Counted from the stretch's first letter, positions 32,621 to 45,085 are shown. The stretch: DNA of 64,000 bases from Ascarosepion bandense (GCA_037127315.1 JBBBDQ010001122.1:6569501-6633500); one strand, 5' to 3'. A program made the numbers and translations. The notes: generated by a model not told the origin, from the letters alone.

Positions 32621-33000
32621 TACTGCTATAACCACCAGCTTAAGCTGCTACTGCTAAGGTATAGCTATAGGCTCTCTCCTCCTACTCTCTCTTTTTACTA
32701 CCCTTCCGTTTGGCAAAGGTGATAGAAAGGCTGAGGAAAGTATCGTTTATAGATTATAAAAAGATAGAGGGGAAAGAAAAGTTCGTGTAGAGAGTAAGTG
32801 TAACGGTCAGAGGAACTAAGTAACTAAGGAAGGAACAAGCTGAATTATTATATGATAATAAACTCAGCCAATAGGTTCAACATGAGTGTCCATCAGTTTA
32901 TAGGTTAGTCGATATATATTTATGCCAAATATAACATAAGACTTATAGACAAGACCATGTTAGTTCCAAGATTGTGGGCTACAAGACAAGACTTGTTCTC
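32138..33000. other. Unassigned sequence with a (CA)n run
   Basis: A 60-base CA run at 32558-32617 is the only clear repeat. No gene or element was recognised. Confidence 0.4.
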
Positions 33001-33039
33001 AATACAGTTTGTATAGTCGTTGTTCTTGTTTTTTTTTAG

Positions 33040-33129
33040 ATGTTTTGCCGGATAACATTTTTTATTATGATCAGTATTCGGCCCGTACCCAGAAAAAGAA
33101 ATTGCTACTAGCTTTAAGACGTGCATTAT
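33040..33129 (+). other. Possible 90-nt coding exon
   Basis: A strong acceptor (GTTCTTGTTTTTTTTTAG) precedes an open segment reading LPDNIFYYDQYSARTQ and KKKLLLALRRAL, ending at a GTAAGT donor. The length is a multiple of three and both ends have phase 1, as for a cassette exon. The frame stays open past the donor to about 33290, so the exon could be longer. No family was recognised. A decayed transposon fragment or chance remain possible. Confidence 0.3.
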
Positions 33130-33251
33130 GTAAGTTCCCTCAGAAAACGGCAACCGATCAAGACTTCACTTGGGCTATTCGATGTTATAGATCGGGTATG
33201 CTCGGTTGTACTGATCTTCCTACATACGACCGAGACAGGCTATTTTTGGGA

Positions 33252-33256
<5 letters not shown>

Positions 33257-33290
<34 letters not shown>
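33257..33290. repeat. (GA)n microsatellite
   Basis: Pure GA run of about 34 bases. Others lie at 52770-52815 and 55407-55432. Confidence 0.9.
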
Positions 33291-33293
<3 letters not shown>

Positions 33294-33491
33294 CAATAAT
33301 CAAACGATTTTATCATATCGGCTCGTCTTACGACTTTTCTTTCTCTTCCTCCCTTTTAAACTTCTTTATTATATCTTATTTATTTGGTTTTTCTCTTTTA
33401 TAACTTTCCTTTTTATTCTTCTTAACCCATTTTAATCCAGTGTCCTCAGATTTTAGAACATTAAATTCATTTACAAATTACAAGAATTATT

Positions 33492-33554
<63 letters not shown>

Positions 33555-33561
<7 letters not shown>

Positions 33562-34380
33562 AGGATTTATTATATATGCTCTTCTTACGATTTACTTTCT
33601 CTTCCTCCCCTTTTAAGTTACACATAGATTGAATTCGTCGGTCTATGTTACCTGCAGACGTACCTTCGATTAACGCATACGTCTTCATCAAAATCGCGCC
33701 AAGATTTCTTGTTGCCTGCCGAGGGCCATTTAATCTGCTTACAGACTACTCTGTCCGGCAAGGTCTGAATCCACACTGGGTGATGCCGGGCGCTGTGGTT
33801 TGTCACCGGGATCTGCTCCACCTCCGTCTTACATTGTGTAACACCTATGCGATGTGTGTTCTCAACCACTACTACACATTTCATCTTGGCCTGGTGTATA
33901 TGTAAATATAAAATATCCAATGAATAAGAACTTTCAGTTATCATTAATCATTATCAGATATACTTTTTTTCATTTTTAAATATTTTGTATAATCCACGTG
34001 TTCGTGTGATAGTGTCGCCTGTGTTTTAATAACTATTATTATTATTGAAATATATTTATTCCTAAATTTGATATCATTTTATTGATGGAGTATTGCTTAT
34101 TTTTTATGGTTAAAGCCTTTGATATTTGTAGTTTTTATAGAGATTATATATGAAATATTGTTTTTATTGTGTTAATCGAAGACATAACATTAAAAAGGCA
34201 AAAAGCTGAATGGACCGAGATACAAAATAATTTATATTTAAATTTATATTTAAAACCAAAAGAAATGGTTCAAAACCAAGAGAAATGATTCAAAATGTAC
34301 AAAAATAAAACATCAATCAAAATCTTCAAAAAAAAAACCTTCGTTTGTTTTCGACGAAACTTATTTGAAAGAAAAATACA
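33555..34380. other. Unassigned sequence
   Basis: The stretch 33640-33905 is GC-richer and open on both strands (86 and 98 residues), but no motif was recognised. The rest is AT-rich. Confidence 0.4.
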
Positions 34381-34386
34381 CCTAAT

Positions 34387-34429
<43 letters not shown>

Positions 34430-34466
34430 TATGTAAGATTCTCTCTCTCTATCTTCAGTCTGCTCA

Positions 34467-34467
<1 letters not shown>

Positions 34468-34498
<31 letters not shown>

Positions 34499-34521
34499 CC
34501 GTTTGTTCATAAGACTTTTCA

Positions 34522-34565
<44 letters not shown>

Positions 34566-34588
34566 CCGTTTGTTCATAAGACTTTTCA

Positions 34589-34662
<74 letters not shown>
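34468..34662. repeat. (TATC)n array punctuated by CCCGTTTGTTCATA spacers
   Basis: Two spacers, CCCGTTTGTTCATAAGAC followed by TTTTCATA, separate three TATC blocks. A related CAGTCTGCTCATA precedes the first. A (CA)n run lies just upstream (34389-34425). Confidence 0.9.
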
Positions 34663-35319
34663 ACATGGTGTCCAATAAGCCTTTGCCTAAAAATTGAAAA
34701 AATGTTGGGACTACTGTGGGAGTCATAACGAAGCCGACCACATGCTACTGTACTCTGTGTATCTTACAAAGGACACACCCATGTATTTTTGCGCATTTGA
34801 GTGGTTGCGCCTTCTTTGTATGCATCTTTTTTACCTCTTGAATTTCGAGAAATCCACGAGAGGTAACACTTGAAAGAACGGCCCGTTTACCCCTTTCACA
34901 TGCATCGCTTTGATTTGATGTTCAATTGCCGCTGACAGGACCGGTGCTTGGGAAGGGATTTTTTTTTAAAGACCCTATATTTAACGACAAGTCTCTCAGC
35001 GTACGTGTGTTCTGTACAGTTTTATTTATGCCTTCTTGTATGCATGTGTGTGTGTGTGTGTGTGTGCTTTTAACTCCTGCATTCCCGTTATTCCTCTTTC
35101 ATTTTCTTTTTCCAATCGCATTTTTGTTTGTTAATGTTATCTCTACATGTCGTCTTGTTCTTTTTCTTTCCTTTCAGACTTGTAACTGCATGTTTCTGGT
35201 TTTAATTTATCCCTTCTTGCCACGTCAGGAATTATTTTCTTGCTCTCAATTTTACCTTCATTTTTTATTCTTTGCCGCGTCTCTCTTAGTTTCGTAATCG
35301 TTTTTGTACTTACTTCATA

Positions 35320-35860
35320 CTAGCAGTATAGCCTGGCGTTGCCTGGGTGTAATGAAAGCTTTAAAACTAATCCATGGTCCTGGAGCTCAGACTCAGCCTA
35401 AAGAATATTTGTGTGAAGTCTGGTGAGAATTGGATAAAAATTGTGGATTTGTATAAAGGACATACAGACAGATAAACAGACACACAGACAAACATCTTGC
35501 CTTATATATATGATGGCCTATAAAAATCAACATATCGATATATTATCGATTTTCTGCACTATTGTAAGAACTGCAACCTTGAAACTTCTGAATATCGTTT
35601 CTTATGTCTTTGTCTATGAGTGTATCAAATTTGATTAAAATCGGACCACTCCTTCTATAACCCGATTTTTTCGATTATCGATTTTCAATATTTATCGGGG
35701 GTACCTCAACACAAAACTTAGCTAAGAACACTCGCAGACGCTTAGAGTACAACTATGTAAATTATCAAGAAAATCGGTTCAGCCGTTTCGGAGTCTATAG
35801 GTAACGGACACACACACAGACACCCACACAGACAAAGTTTCATTTATAAATACGTTTAGA
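35320..35860 (-). mobile_element. Helitron-like element, complete ends, 541 bp
   Basis: On the minus strand it begins A|TCTAAACGTATTTATAAATG and ends with the GC hairpin and CTAG|T. It lacks the middle block of the longer copies. It contains a 31-bp stretch (GATGGCCTATAAAAATCAAC...) that also occurs outside the element at 36297, so one location acquired it from the other. Confidence 0.65.
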
Positions 35861-35921
35861 TAGATATGCAAGTAGGCAATAGTTAAATAGACTGGTTCAC
35901 TCGTAAAAACTAGTAATTTAC

Positions 35922-36040
35922 TAATCATATCTTGGGTGTGGTACAAAGCCGTAACTACGAAGCACTCAGTGAGGATCGAACTCACTATTCAGTCGTAATT
36001 GATACAACGAAAACAAGCTTGATAACTTTTTCACCATGTC
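35922..36040 (-). mobile_element. tRNA-headed SINE (family C), copy 1
   Basis: The minus strand carries GAGTTCGATCCTCACTGAGT, a good B box, with a decayed A-box region upstream. It matches the next copy at about 36057 and the one at 41962. Confidence 0.5.
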
Positions 36041-36056
36041 GAAACGCCCAAAATGA

Positions 36057-36185
36057 TTTTGTAAGCGTAACTTAGATGTGGCACATGGCCGAAATTGTAA
36101 AGCACCCAGTGAGGATCGAACTCACTACTCAGTCGTAATTGGTCTAGCGACACTAGCTTGCTAAGCATTTCACTCCATCGAAGTC
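36057..36185 (-). mobile_element. tRNA-headed SINE (family C), copy 2
   Basis: On the minus strand an A-box-like TTAGCAAGCTAGTG is followed about 40 bases later by GAGTTCGATCC. The 3' part CGGCCATGTGCCACATCT is shared with the other copies. Confidence 0.55.
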
Positions 36186-36329
36186 CGCTCACTTGTAAAA
36201 AATAAAGAAACATTCTTTTTGGAAATATTTTTTGTACATTAGTATTTTTGTCAGAATCCAAAAATGTTGGGTTAAAAGAAAAAATCGTTTTGGAATGATG
36301 GCCTATAAAAATCAACATATCGATATAAT

Positions 36330-37245
36330 GTCAGCTTTATCGATATCATAAACAGGAGCCCAGTTCTAAATTGAAAAAAAAATCAATATTTTTTATTCTG
36401 ACACTTGTCTTAGCTTAAGGAATGTCTAACAAAAGTTAGTGCAAAATATATTTCCCTCAAAATCTAATCCCTAAATTTTGACCAGTGGACCAGTCTATTT
36501 ATGTTGTGTAGGCAAATCTACTTAGTATTTGTACGCAGAAGCACTTACTGTATGTATGCAAAAGTAATAACTTCTAGGGAGTTAAATCACCCTTATTTAC
36601 CCCGCTTTCCAAATATAAGAAAAAATTCCACTAAGACAGGATTTTCCCCAAGAACTTCTTCTTTGGAGAACAAAGATCCGTAAGAATATTTTCATAAATC
36701 ATAAAATCTTAAATTTTTCAAGTCAAAGGTCAAATATTATCCATCCTGCTTATTTTCATAATCATCACTACTTATCACTTTCTATTTCATTCATATCACA
36801 CACTTGATTCATTCACCAAAACCATTTTAACAGTAACAAACTACATTGAGTGGCTCACAGGCCTTATATTGCGTGAACTTTAGTAGATAAATGCTGAGAA
36901 TACCATGGTCAATACATGTGAATAACAAGGAAGTTTTAAGGAAAATAAGAACTACAAGGAAATTGATAAAATGAGACACCTGAAATTCCTGGTACCTATA
37001 ATAAGGTTTGGTAAATTTAACACTCACAGAGAATTTTGAAGGCATGAGAGTAAGGGAAAATAGGGAGCCAAATACTTAACGTGTTTGAATGAATAGAGAA
37101 CAGAGACAGGACAACAAAGATGAAGTACATTAATAAAGGAGTAAGGATTAGAAAATGAAATTTCAGAAAATTGTGGAGAGTCTTGATCACCCCACATGAT
37201 GACAGAACGTGGTATATGAAAAGAAAAAACGACTAATATAATAGT
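36330..37245. other. Unassigned AT-rich sequence
   Basis: No repeat or protein motif was recognised. Confidence 0.4.
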
Positions 37246-37248
37246 TGT

Positions 37249-37530
37249 CAATACTCCATTTTTGATCAAATCTGACTCTTGTACAGATGAAACATTGTAG
37301 ATGGACTCTGTCAATGCGGGAAAGTGAAGGTTGAGCAGCTACACTCCCGGTATGGCAGCAATACTTTATTTTTAGTCTAATCTGACTATTGTACAGATGT
37401 AGTGTGGCAAACAGACTCTATCAAATCTGGAAAGTGAGGGCTAAGCAGCTACACTCCCGGTATGGCAGTAATACGCCATGGTTGGCCTAATCTGACTATT
37501 GTACAGATGAAGTGAGGCAGAAGAGTCGAA
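37249..37530. repeat. Minisatellite, 110-bp period, about 2.5 copies
   Basis: GCAGCTACACTCCCGGTATG recurs at 37335 and 37445, and AATCTGACT(C/A)TTGTACAGATG three times. Copies are about 85 percent alike by eye. Confidence 0.75.
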
Positions 37531-38598
37531 AAACTGATTCTTTAAAAATCATTTTAGAAGATGGGGTCCTGTTTATCAGTATTGTGAATCCAGTTTCAAA
37601 TCTGACATTTCTAGATAAAATCAAAGTATCGATAACGCTTAAAAAAATCATGGATCGATTTGATACTGATTTATATTATAAACATGACTCATTCTAAAAC
37701 GATAAAAATTGATATTTTCGAATTTTGTCATGGGGCAAGAAAGTCTAATAAACGTGAATAATGAAAAAAAATAGTTACAAAAAAATCCATGTTGTTTTAC
37801 AAGCGGACTAGTTACCATCAATAGAACAGGTTGATTTTTCACATTGTTTTCAGAAAATCAACATTGCGCTCAATTTAAAAGATGGGGTTTTATGCCGTAA
37901 GTAATGATGCCAAAACTTAAAAACATAACTTTTACTAATTTTTGAGCATTTAGATTTAAATAACGCCTGAAAAATGTACAGAACTAATTTACGCAGGCTT
38001 TTACTGAAAAAATGACTGACAAAACTTTACTATTTCAAGAATAAATCCAAATAAATTTGATATATTTTGTATTAGATACATTGAATGGAAAATATATTCA
38101 CACCAGAATTCTAATTACGAATTACAAGCAAAATATTCAATTTCTTACTGCAAGTGAAAACTGTAACAATTGCAAAAGATTATAAAAAATGGCTTATCAA
38201 TAAAATGGCTAATCCATAATAAGATCTTACACCATTTGTTTGATCTTAATAAATGAAAACAAATATATATATGCGTTTATAACACCATGATTCTGCTTGG
38301 CACAAACTATAAGATAAAATATTTAAAACTCGCGCTAAAATTACTATATCACAATACAGTTAAATTGCTAATGTAATTTCCTTTTTAAGTAAATGGTCTT
38401 ATTTCTTGGTACATTCATTTAGTAATAATGTGCTTCTGCTTTGCTACAATATGTGAAGCTCTAGTAGTTAATTTAACTTCTCTTTCCACACTTTGCAAAT
38501 GTGCAGGAATGTTTGGCAAATCCAGTGTGGTTCCTCTTGCAGATATACCTAAATTCCGCAGTTTTTTAAAATTTTATACTTCAAAATTATACTATCTA
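37531..38598. other. Unassigned AT-rich sequence
   Basis: A few short similarities occur to 39262-39600 (for example AAATCCAA(A/G)T... and TTGAATRGAAAATATATTC), suggesting a diverged duplication on either side of the Helitron-like insertion. No coding signal. Confidence 0.35.
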
Positions 38599-39261
38599 TC
38601 TAAACTTATTTATAAATGGAACTGTGTGTGTGTCCGTTACCTATAGACTCCGAAACAGCTGAACCGATTTTCTTGAAAATTTGCACAGTTGTACTATAAG
38701 CGTCTGCGAGTGTTCTTAGCTAGGGTTTGTGTCGAGGTACCACCGATAAATATTGAAAATCGATAATCGAAAAAATGGGGTTATAGAAGGAGTGGGCCGA
38801 TTTTAATCAAATTTGATACATTCATAGACAAAGACATAACAAACGCTATTCAGAAGTTTCAAGTTTGCAGTTCTTAAAATAGTGCAGAAAATCGATAATA
38901 TATATATATAAAAGGCAAGATGTTTGTGTGTGTGTGTCTGTTTATCTACCTGTATGTCTGTATTTTTTCAGACCTTTTATTTTAGTTTTTGCTTCGGGTT
39001 TGGCTCTAAGTAGGTATAATTGTAGCCATGATACCATTTACTCAGAGGACTTATTTAGCCTTCAGAATTCAGTTTACGACGAAAAAACTTATTTGATATC
39101 GATATCAGGAAATCAAAATTTGACTTACATCCATTCTTTAACTGGAAATAACCATTGCTTTTTAGTCTTTCGTGTCAACGCCCAAAGTGTCTGAGCTCCA
39201 GGACCATGGATTAGTTTTAAAGCTTTCATTACACCCGAGCAATGCCGGGCTATACTGCTAG
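38599..39261 (+). mobile_element. Helitron-like element, complete ends, 663 bp
   Basis: Plus-strand copy starting A|TCTAAACTTATTTATAAAT and ending CCGGGCTATACTGCTAG|T. It contains GTTACCTATAGACTCCGAAA after the TG run and the family's TTTGGCTCTAAGTAGG block. The 88-residue frame inside is not conserved protein. Confidence 0.7.
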
Positions 39262-39980
39262 TTTCAAAAATAAATCCAAGTGAAGTTAATATTTTTATTA
39301 GATGCATTGAATAGAAAATATATTCCAACTAGAATACTAATTTTGATTCACCCCAAAGATAATATGAAGTTTTTAAGGATATCCGACGAGTAAAAAATTG
39401 TGTAACAATTATAAAAGTTTACAAAAAAGACTAACCAATAAATATGGTCTTATACGCTTTGTTAGGTTATAATTAATAAAAAGAAAATAGATGACACTTC
39501 TGAGGAAAAATTAAAGAACAAAATTTGCATTGTTTATAGAAAATCATACTAAAACTACAGCACTCTATAAGATTCTACATCACAATACGGTTAAATTGTT
39601 CAGTATAATTTCCCTTTGAAGTAAATGAAAGTCTTATTTGTTGCCACAACGATTTAATAATAATGTACTTGTGCCTTGTTTCTTGTCCATATAAAATTTG
39701 TATAGAATCAGTAGTGGATTTAACTGCTCTTTTCAAACCTTGCGAATGTACAGGAAAATTCGGCAGGTCCCACGTCGTTATATTGATTAGAACCCCTTGC
39801 AGTACATTATTTGGAAAACCTTCTGAGGGCACAGGGTCACAAACACCGATTTCTGAGAGGTTAATCAAATTTAACCAGGGTGACGCTTTAGAATTGAATG
39901 TGATTTTTAAAAACTTATTCTTGGGTAACCTGAAAAAAAAATCTTTATTGGAAAATTTAGCCATACTTGGTTATATTATT
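39262..39980. other. Unassigned sequence
   Basis: Both strands are open between about 39575 and 40124 (129 and 153 codons), but the right part is LINE A antisense. The left part has no recognisable motif. Confidence 0.35.
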
Positions 39981-39984
39981 GAGG

Positions 39985-40285
39985 TGCAATTTGAAATAAA
40001 TGTTAAAACAAGTAAACAGAAGGGAATTAGACAGGCGGGAAGTGCGAGAAAAGAAGCTATTGGAGTAGAATTTGCGTTTACAATTTATTGGTTTCACAGT
40101 AAAAGGGTGGAACCTAGTTACTAATCTTGTCGCTCGAGTAAATTCGTATATAGGGGGCACCAGTGAGCTAATTTCATCGGAGCAGAAGCCGTGAAAGTAT
40201 TTGTAGAAGAGACACACGGTAGCCACATTGCGCGGTGAGAAAGTGACTGTATCTGAACTGCCAAGTCGGGATCGATCATATTACA
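39985..40285 (-). mobile_element. LINE A C-terminal fragment
   Basis: The minus strand encodes WLPCVSSTNTF-type decay upstream, then CLFYKYFHGFCSDEISSLVP, YEFTRATRLVTRFHPF and FYSNSFFSRTSRLSNSL, closely matching residues 100-190 of the 24.7-kb copy. One or more frameshifts separate the parts. Confidence 0.65.
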
Positions 40286-40702
40286 AGTTATTTAATACAA
40301 ATTAAGTATAAGTAGATGTTTCTTTATCTAATGGACATTTTTTTTAATAAAATCTTCCCTCACCTCCAATTCATCTCACTTCAGTATTGAGAAAAGAATA
40401 TTTTCTGGAAACAAGGTGAAAGCAGTATGCTGTAATCTTTTAATGCAACATTCGGTATTTCAGTTAGGTTATTTTATTCTTTGGATCATGAAGAAGAAAT
40501 ACAGTTGTTGGTTATGGAGTCTATTATTCTTTTAATTTGAATCAACCAACTGCATAAAATTCAAATAATAATTTTATAAGGTTGTCTTATAAGAATTTTA
40601 CTGGTCATCGGAATGAACTTCCAACGCTCTAATTATGAACCTAAACTTAATTTTTAAACTCATTTTCCCAAACTGGTAACGATTTGGAAAAACAATTGTA
40701 TA

Positions 40703-40723
40703 TCTAAACTTATTTATAAATGG

Positions 40724-40767
<44 letters not shown>

Positions 40768-41417
40768 ATGTGTGCGTCTGTGTGTGTGTGTGTGTGTCCG
40801 TTACCGATAGACTCCGAAACGTCTGAACCGATTTTCTTGAAAATTTTACTCAGTTGTACTATAAGTGTCTGCAAGTGATCTTAGCTAGGTTTTGTGTCGA
40901 GGTAACACCGATAAATATCGAAAATCGATAATCGAAAAAATCGGGTTATAGAAGGAGTGCTCCGATTTTAATCAAATTTGATACACTCATAGACAAAAAC
41001 ATAAGTAATGATATTTAGAAGTTTCAAGGTTGCAGTTCTTACAATAGTCCAGAAAATCGATAATATATACCGGGTCTGATCAAAATCAGTTTTTCACCCT
41101 CTTTATTTTAGTTTTTGCTTCGGGTTTGGCTCTAAGTAGGTATAATTGTAGTTCTTAGTCTCAGCTATGATACCATTTACTCAGAGGACTTATTTAGCCT
41201 TCAAAATTCAGTTTACAACGAAAAAACCTATTTGATATCGATACCAGGAAATCAAAATTTGACTTACATCCATTCATTTTTCTTTCAGTCTACGGTTTTG
41301 CTTTAACTGGAAACAACTATTGCTTTTTAGTTTTTCGTACCAACGTCCAAAAAGTCTGAGCTCCAGGACCATTTAAATCTTTCATTACACCCGAGCAACG
41401 CCGGACTATACTGCTAG
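40703..41417 (+). mobile_element. Helitron-like element, complete ends, 715 bp
   Basis: Starts TCTAAACTTATTTATAAATG preceded by A, contains a long TG run, and ends CCGGACTATACTGCTAG followed by T. The terminal hairpin has one change relative to the 38.6-kb copy. Confidence 0.7.
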
Positions 41418-41444
41418 TTTGTCTATACTTTTAAGATGAAGTAG

Positions 41445-41606
41445 TATTTGCATTGTTTACATTGTTTGAACTGTTGTCCTAATCTTTATTACCATATTCA
41501 CGACGTGAATTCAATCACCTGAAGAATGCCGGGGCGTACAACGACGGAAATGTCATGAATATCGCAATAAAGATGAGGACAACAATCCGAACAATGTAAA
41601 TAATGA
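41445..41606. repeat. Foldback with hammerhead-like core in the loop
   Basis: The arms (TTTACATTGTTTGAACTGTT...AATCTTTATT and AATAAAGATGAGGACAACAA...GTAAATA) pair over about 50 bp. Between them the plus strand has CTGAAGA (41519-41525), GCCGGGGCGTACAACGACG, GAAA and TGTC. The long arms would form an extended stem I. Confidence 0.5.
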
Positions 41607-41961
41607 AACTATTTTGTGTCGTTATTCATCAGGGCGAACCCAAACTTTCAAATTTAGTGCAATACCCACGGTTTCAAAATCGACTGGCCCTATTCGACCA
41701 GTCGAGTCACCTTTGTAAATAAAATCAAAAAAAAAAAAAGAAAAAAAAAAGAAAAGAAAATGAAACGTTTTTTTTTTGTTTTAATTCTAAACTTGGAATC
41801 AGTAATTTTGAAAAAGCGTTAAAGAACTTTATATTTCGCTGGCCTATCGTTTTGTTCCTTAATGGCAACCACTTTACATTAATGTTGCATGTTAGCTGAT
41901 TTTTATTCGACGTATGCTTAATTTTATAAAAATTCTTAGTTTGAATATTCTGATTTTGCTT

Positions 41962-42085
41962 TACTAAGCGCAATTCAGATGCGGCACAAGGCCGTAAGTA
42001 TAGCGCACCCAGTCAGGGTCAAACTCACTATTCAATCGTGACTAATCTAACGAGCTAAGGTTGCTATCAATTAAATCACGTTCAG
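41962..42085 (-). mobile_element. tRNA-headed SINE (family C), copy 3
   Basis: Minus-strand B-box region GAGTTTGACCCTGACTGGGT with the shared 3' part GCCTTGTGCCGCATCTGAAT. More diverged than the copies at 36 kb. Confidence 0.5.
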
Positions 42086-42104
42086 ATGCCTCAAAATCTG
42101 GCTT

Positions 42105-42425
42105 ACAAGTTTTTTTTTTATAATCTTTTCAGTCCAAGCAAGGCAAGACTGCCACTAGTGTGCAGGGGGCTACACACACACACACACACATACACGCGCG
42201 CGCACACACACAAAGAGTACAGGGGATACCGAAGAAAGGATGGGTCTTTTGGAGATTTTAGCTATCAGGGAAGCAAGTATACGGAAAGGAGTTCACCAGA
42301 CTTGAAGTGCGAGAAAAGAAACTGTTAGAGAAGAAGTAACGGTTACATTTGACAATTTTGACGGCAAAAGGGTGGGACCTAGATGCCAATCTAGTACTAA
42401 ATTCATGTAGCCGGAGCACAAGTCT
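42105..42425 (-). mobile_element. LINE A 3' end with a (CA)n interruption
   Basis: The tail (CCTTGCTTGGACTG on the minus strand) and C-terminal segment are present, separated by CA/CG dinucleotides at 42172-42210 where other copies have unique sequence. Confidence 0.6.
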
Positions 42426-42994
42426 TTCAATTTCCATCTCTTACAATGTATAAAAACATCAGGTGCAATTTTAATAAAGGTTTTTGCTTATCTTTGCTTT
42501 AAGACATGTATGTTAAATTACAAGAAATGGCAGACTGTTTTTTTTTTCATCTTGTATTCTTAACTTTTCTTTTTCGTTGTTTCATTTTTACTCTTTTACC
42601 TTTTTTATAATTTGATGTGTTATTATCATCTAGTGGTCGTGAGATCAATCCTTGGATCTGGTAGTGACGAACCAAATCCAACATGAAAGAACAATAACTG
42701 ATTTCACAGGATATTTCGCAATAATCAACAAGATAATCCATATCAGTCAATCAATGGACACATGATGATGACCAGAGGGTACTTAGTCTAAACGTTGTGT
42801 TTATTATAACATTTATATCAACCAAGATGAGAAAAATACTTCAAAATAATTCCAAGATTATTTTTTTATATATATTAATTGTGTAGTTTTCCTTATTTTT
42901 TAAATTCTTTTTTCATTCCTTCCTTCCTTTTCCCTGTCATAATAATGTTTTGTTTTCCTCTCTACTTCTTTCTCACATTTCTTTGGTATTCTTT

Positions 42995-43235
42995 AATCAG
43001 CTAAGTGTCATACGTAATACATTGACCGGGTAGTGCGGTAGACTGGTTGCTAACCAAGGCTATAGAACCCAATTGGTTCTACTAGTTAACACGTAGCTGG
43101 AGATAGAAGCGCCAAATTAATACTTTTCCCAAGGGTATTTGGGCATAAGTAAATGCAACGAATTCAATTGGAATTAGAACTCGGCTCTCCGATTTCTCGT
43201 TCCGAGCCGATATCCACTGCACCACAATGCACAAC
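42995..43235 (-). mobile_element. SINE A, internally deleted
   Basis: The tRNA-like head (GCAGTGGATATCGGCTCGG on the minus strand) and body are present. The segment carrying the GAGACATG hairpin is missing. Confidence 0.6.
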
Positions 43236-43490
43236 TTTCATTTTGCTTGGTACTTTCTTTTGGTTTCTTTTTCGATTTTATCTTTTTTTTTTTTCTATTG
43301 AGTATTTTAAAAAATTATTTTTTGTTTTTTTCTCGTTCTTTTCTATTTCTTTTTTTCTATTTCTTTTTGTAGTTTTATTTCCATTTTTCTAATGTTTTTT
43401 TCTTGCATTCGTTCATTATTTTTTCTTGTCATATTAATAACTCTTTTCTTTTCTTTTTCTTATTGCTTCTCTCATACTTTTTTCCGTATT

Positions 43491-43499
43491 CGGACATTT

Positions 43500-43535
<36 letters not shown>

Positions 43536-43603
43536 TCGTTTTCTTCATTAGTTTCTTTATTTCACTCCCGATATTATTTCTTTGCATTTTTCTATTCCCT
43601 TAG

Positions 43604-43651
<48 letters not shown>

Positions 43652-43678
43652 TTTGCTTTCCCCGATATTATTTAATTC

Positions 43679-43729
<51 letters not shown>

Positions 43730-43791
43730 TCGTTTTCTTCATTAGTTTTTTTTATTTCTCTCCCGATATTATTTCTTTACATTTTTCTATT

Positions 43792-43839
<48 letters not shown>

Positions 43840-43866
43840 TTTGCTTTCCCCGATATTATTTAATTC

Positions 43867-43905
<39 letters not shown>

Positions 43906-43967
43906 TCGTTTTCTTCATTAGTTTTTTTTATTTCTCTCCCGATATTATTTCTTTACATTTTTCTATT

Positions 43968-44019
<52 letters not shown>

Positions 44020-44054
44020 TCCCCGATATTATTTAATTCCTTTTTTTCTATTTT

Positions 44055-44110
<56 letters not shown>

Positions 44111-44172
44111 TTTCTTCATTAGTTTTTTTTATTTCTCTCCCGATATTATTTCTTTACATTTTTCTATTCTTT

Positions 44173-44204
<32 letters not shown>

Positions 44205-44273
44205 TCGTTTTCTTCATTAGTTTCTTTATTTCACTCCCGATATTATTTCTTTGCATTTTTCTATTCCCTTATT

Positions 44274-44321
<48 letters not shown>

Positions 44322-44381
44322 TCGTTTTCTTCATTAGTTTTTTTATTTCTCTCCCGATATTATTTCTTTACATTTTTCTAT

Positions 44382-44425
<44 letters not shown>

Positions 44426-44452
44426 TTTGCTTTCCCCGATATTATTTAATTC

Positions 44453-44495
<43 letters not shown>

Positions 44496-44561
44496 TCGTT
44501 TTCTTCATTAGTTTTTTTATTTCTCTCCCGATATTATTTCTTTACATTTTTCTATTCTTTT

Positions 44562-44592
<31 letters not shown>

Positions 44593-44650
44593 GTTTGTTT
44601 GTTTGTTTGTTTCTTTCTTTCTTTTTGCTTTCCCCGATATTATTTAATTC

Positions 44651-44681
<31 letters not shown>

Positions 44682-44746
44682 TCGTTTTCTTCATTAGTTT
44701 TTTTATTTCTCTCCCGATATTATTTCTTTACATTTTTCTATTCTTT

Positions 44747-44778
<32 letters not shown>

Positions 44779-44846
44779 TCGTTTTCTTCATTACTTTCTT
44801 TATTTCACTCCCGATATTATTTCTTTGCATTTTTCTATTCCCTTAT

Positions 44847-44890
<44 letters not shown>

Positions 44891-44959
44891 TCGTTTTCTT
44901 CATTAGTTTCTTTTTTTCTTTCCCCGATATTATTTAATTCCTTTTTTCTATTCCGTTAT

Positions 44960-44999
<40 letters not shown>

Positions 45000-45085
45000 T
45001 TGTTTTCTTCATTAGTTTCTTTTTTTCTTTCCCCGATATTATTTCTTTACATTTTTCCTTTCTGTTATTCTTTCTTTCTTTCGTC
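43491..45085. repeat. Higher-order (CTTT)n array, 1.6 kb
   Basis: Blocks of 30-60 bases of CTTT alternate with about 60-base spacers of two main types. One is CGTTTTCTTCATTAGTTTCT... CTCCCGATATTATTTCTTT...ACATTTTTCTATT; the other is the shorter TTTGCTTTCCCCGATATTAT. About 16-18 spacers occur. The plus strand is almost all pyrimidine within blocks. Long phenylalanine/leucine/serine frames are artefacts. Confidence 0.9.

Noticed and set aside
33645..33944. Overlapping open frames on both strands in a GC-richer patch
   Set aside because: No motif, no splice context on either strand and no match to the repeat families seen here.
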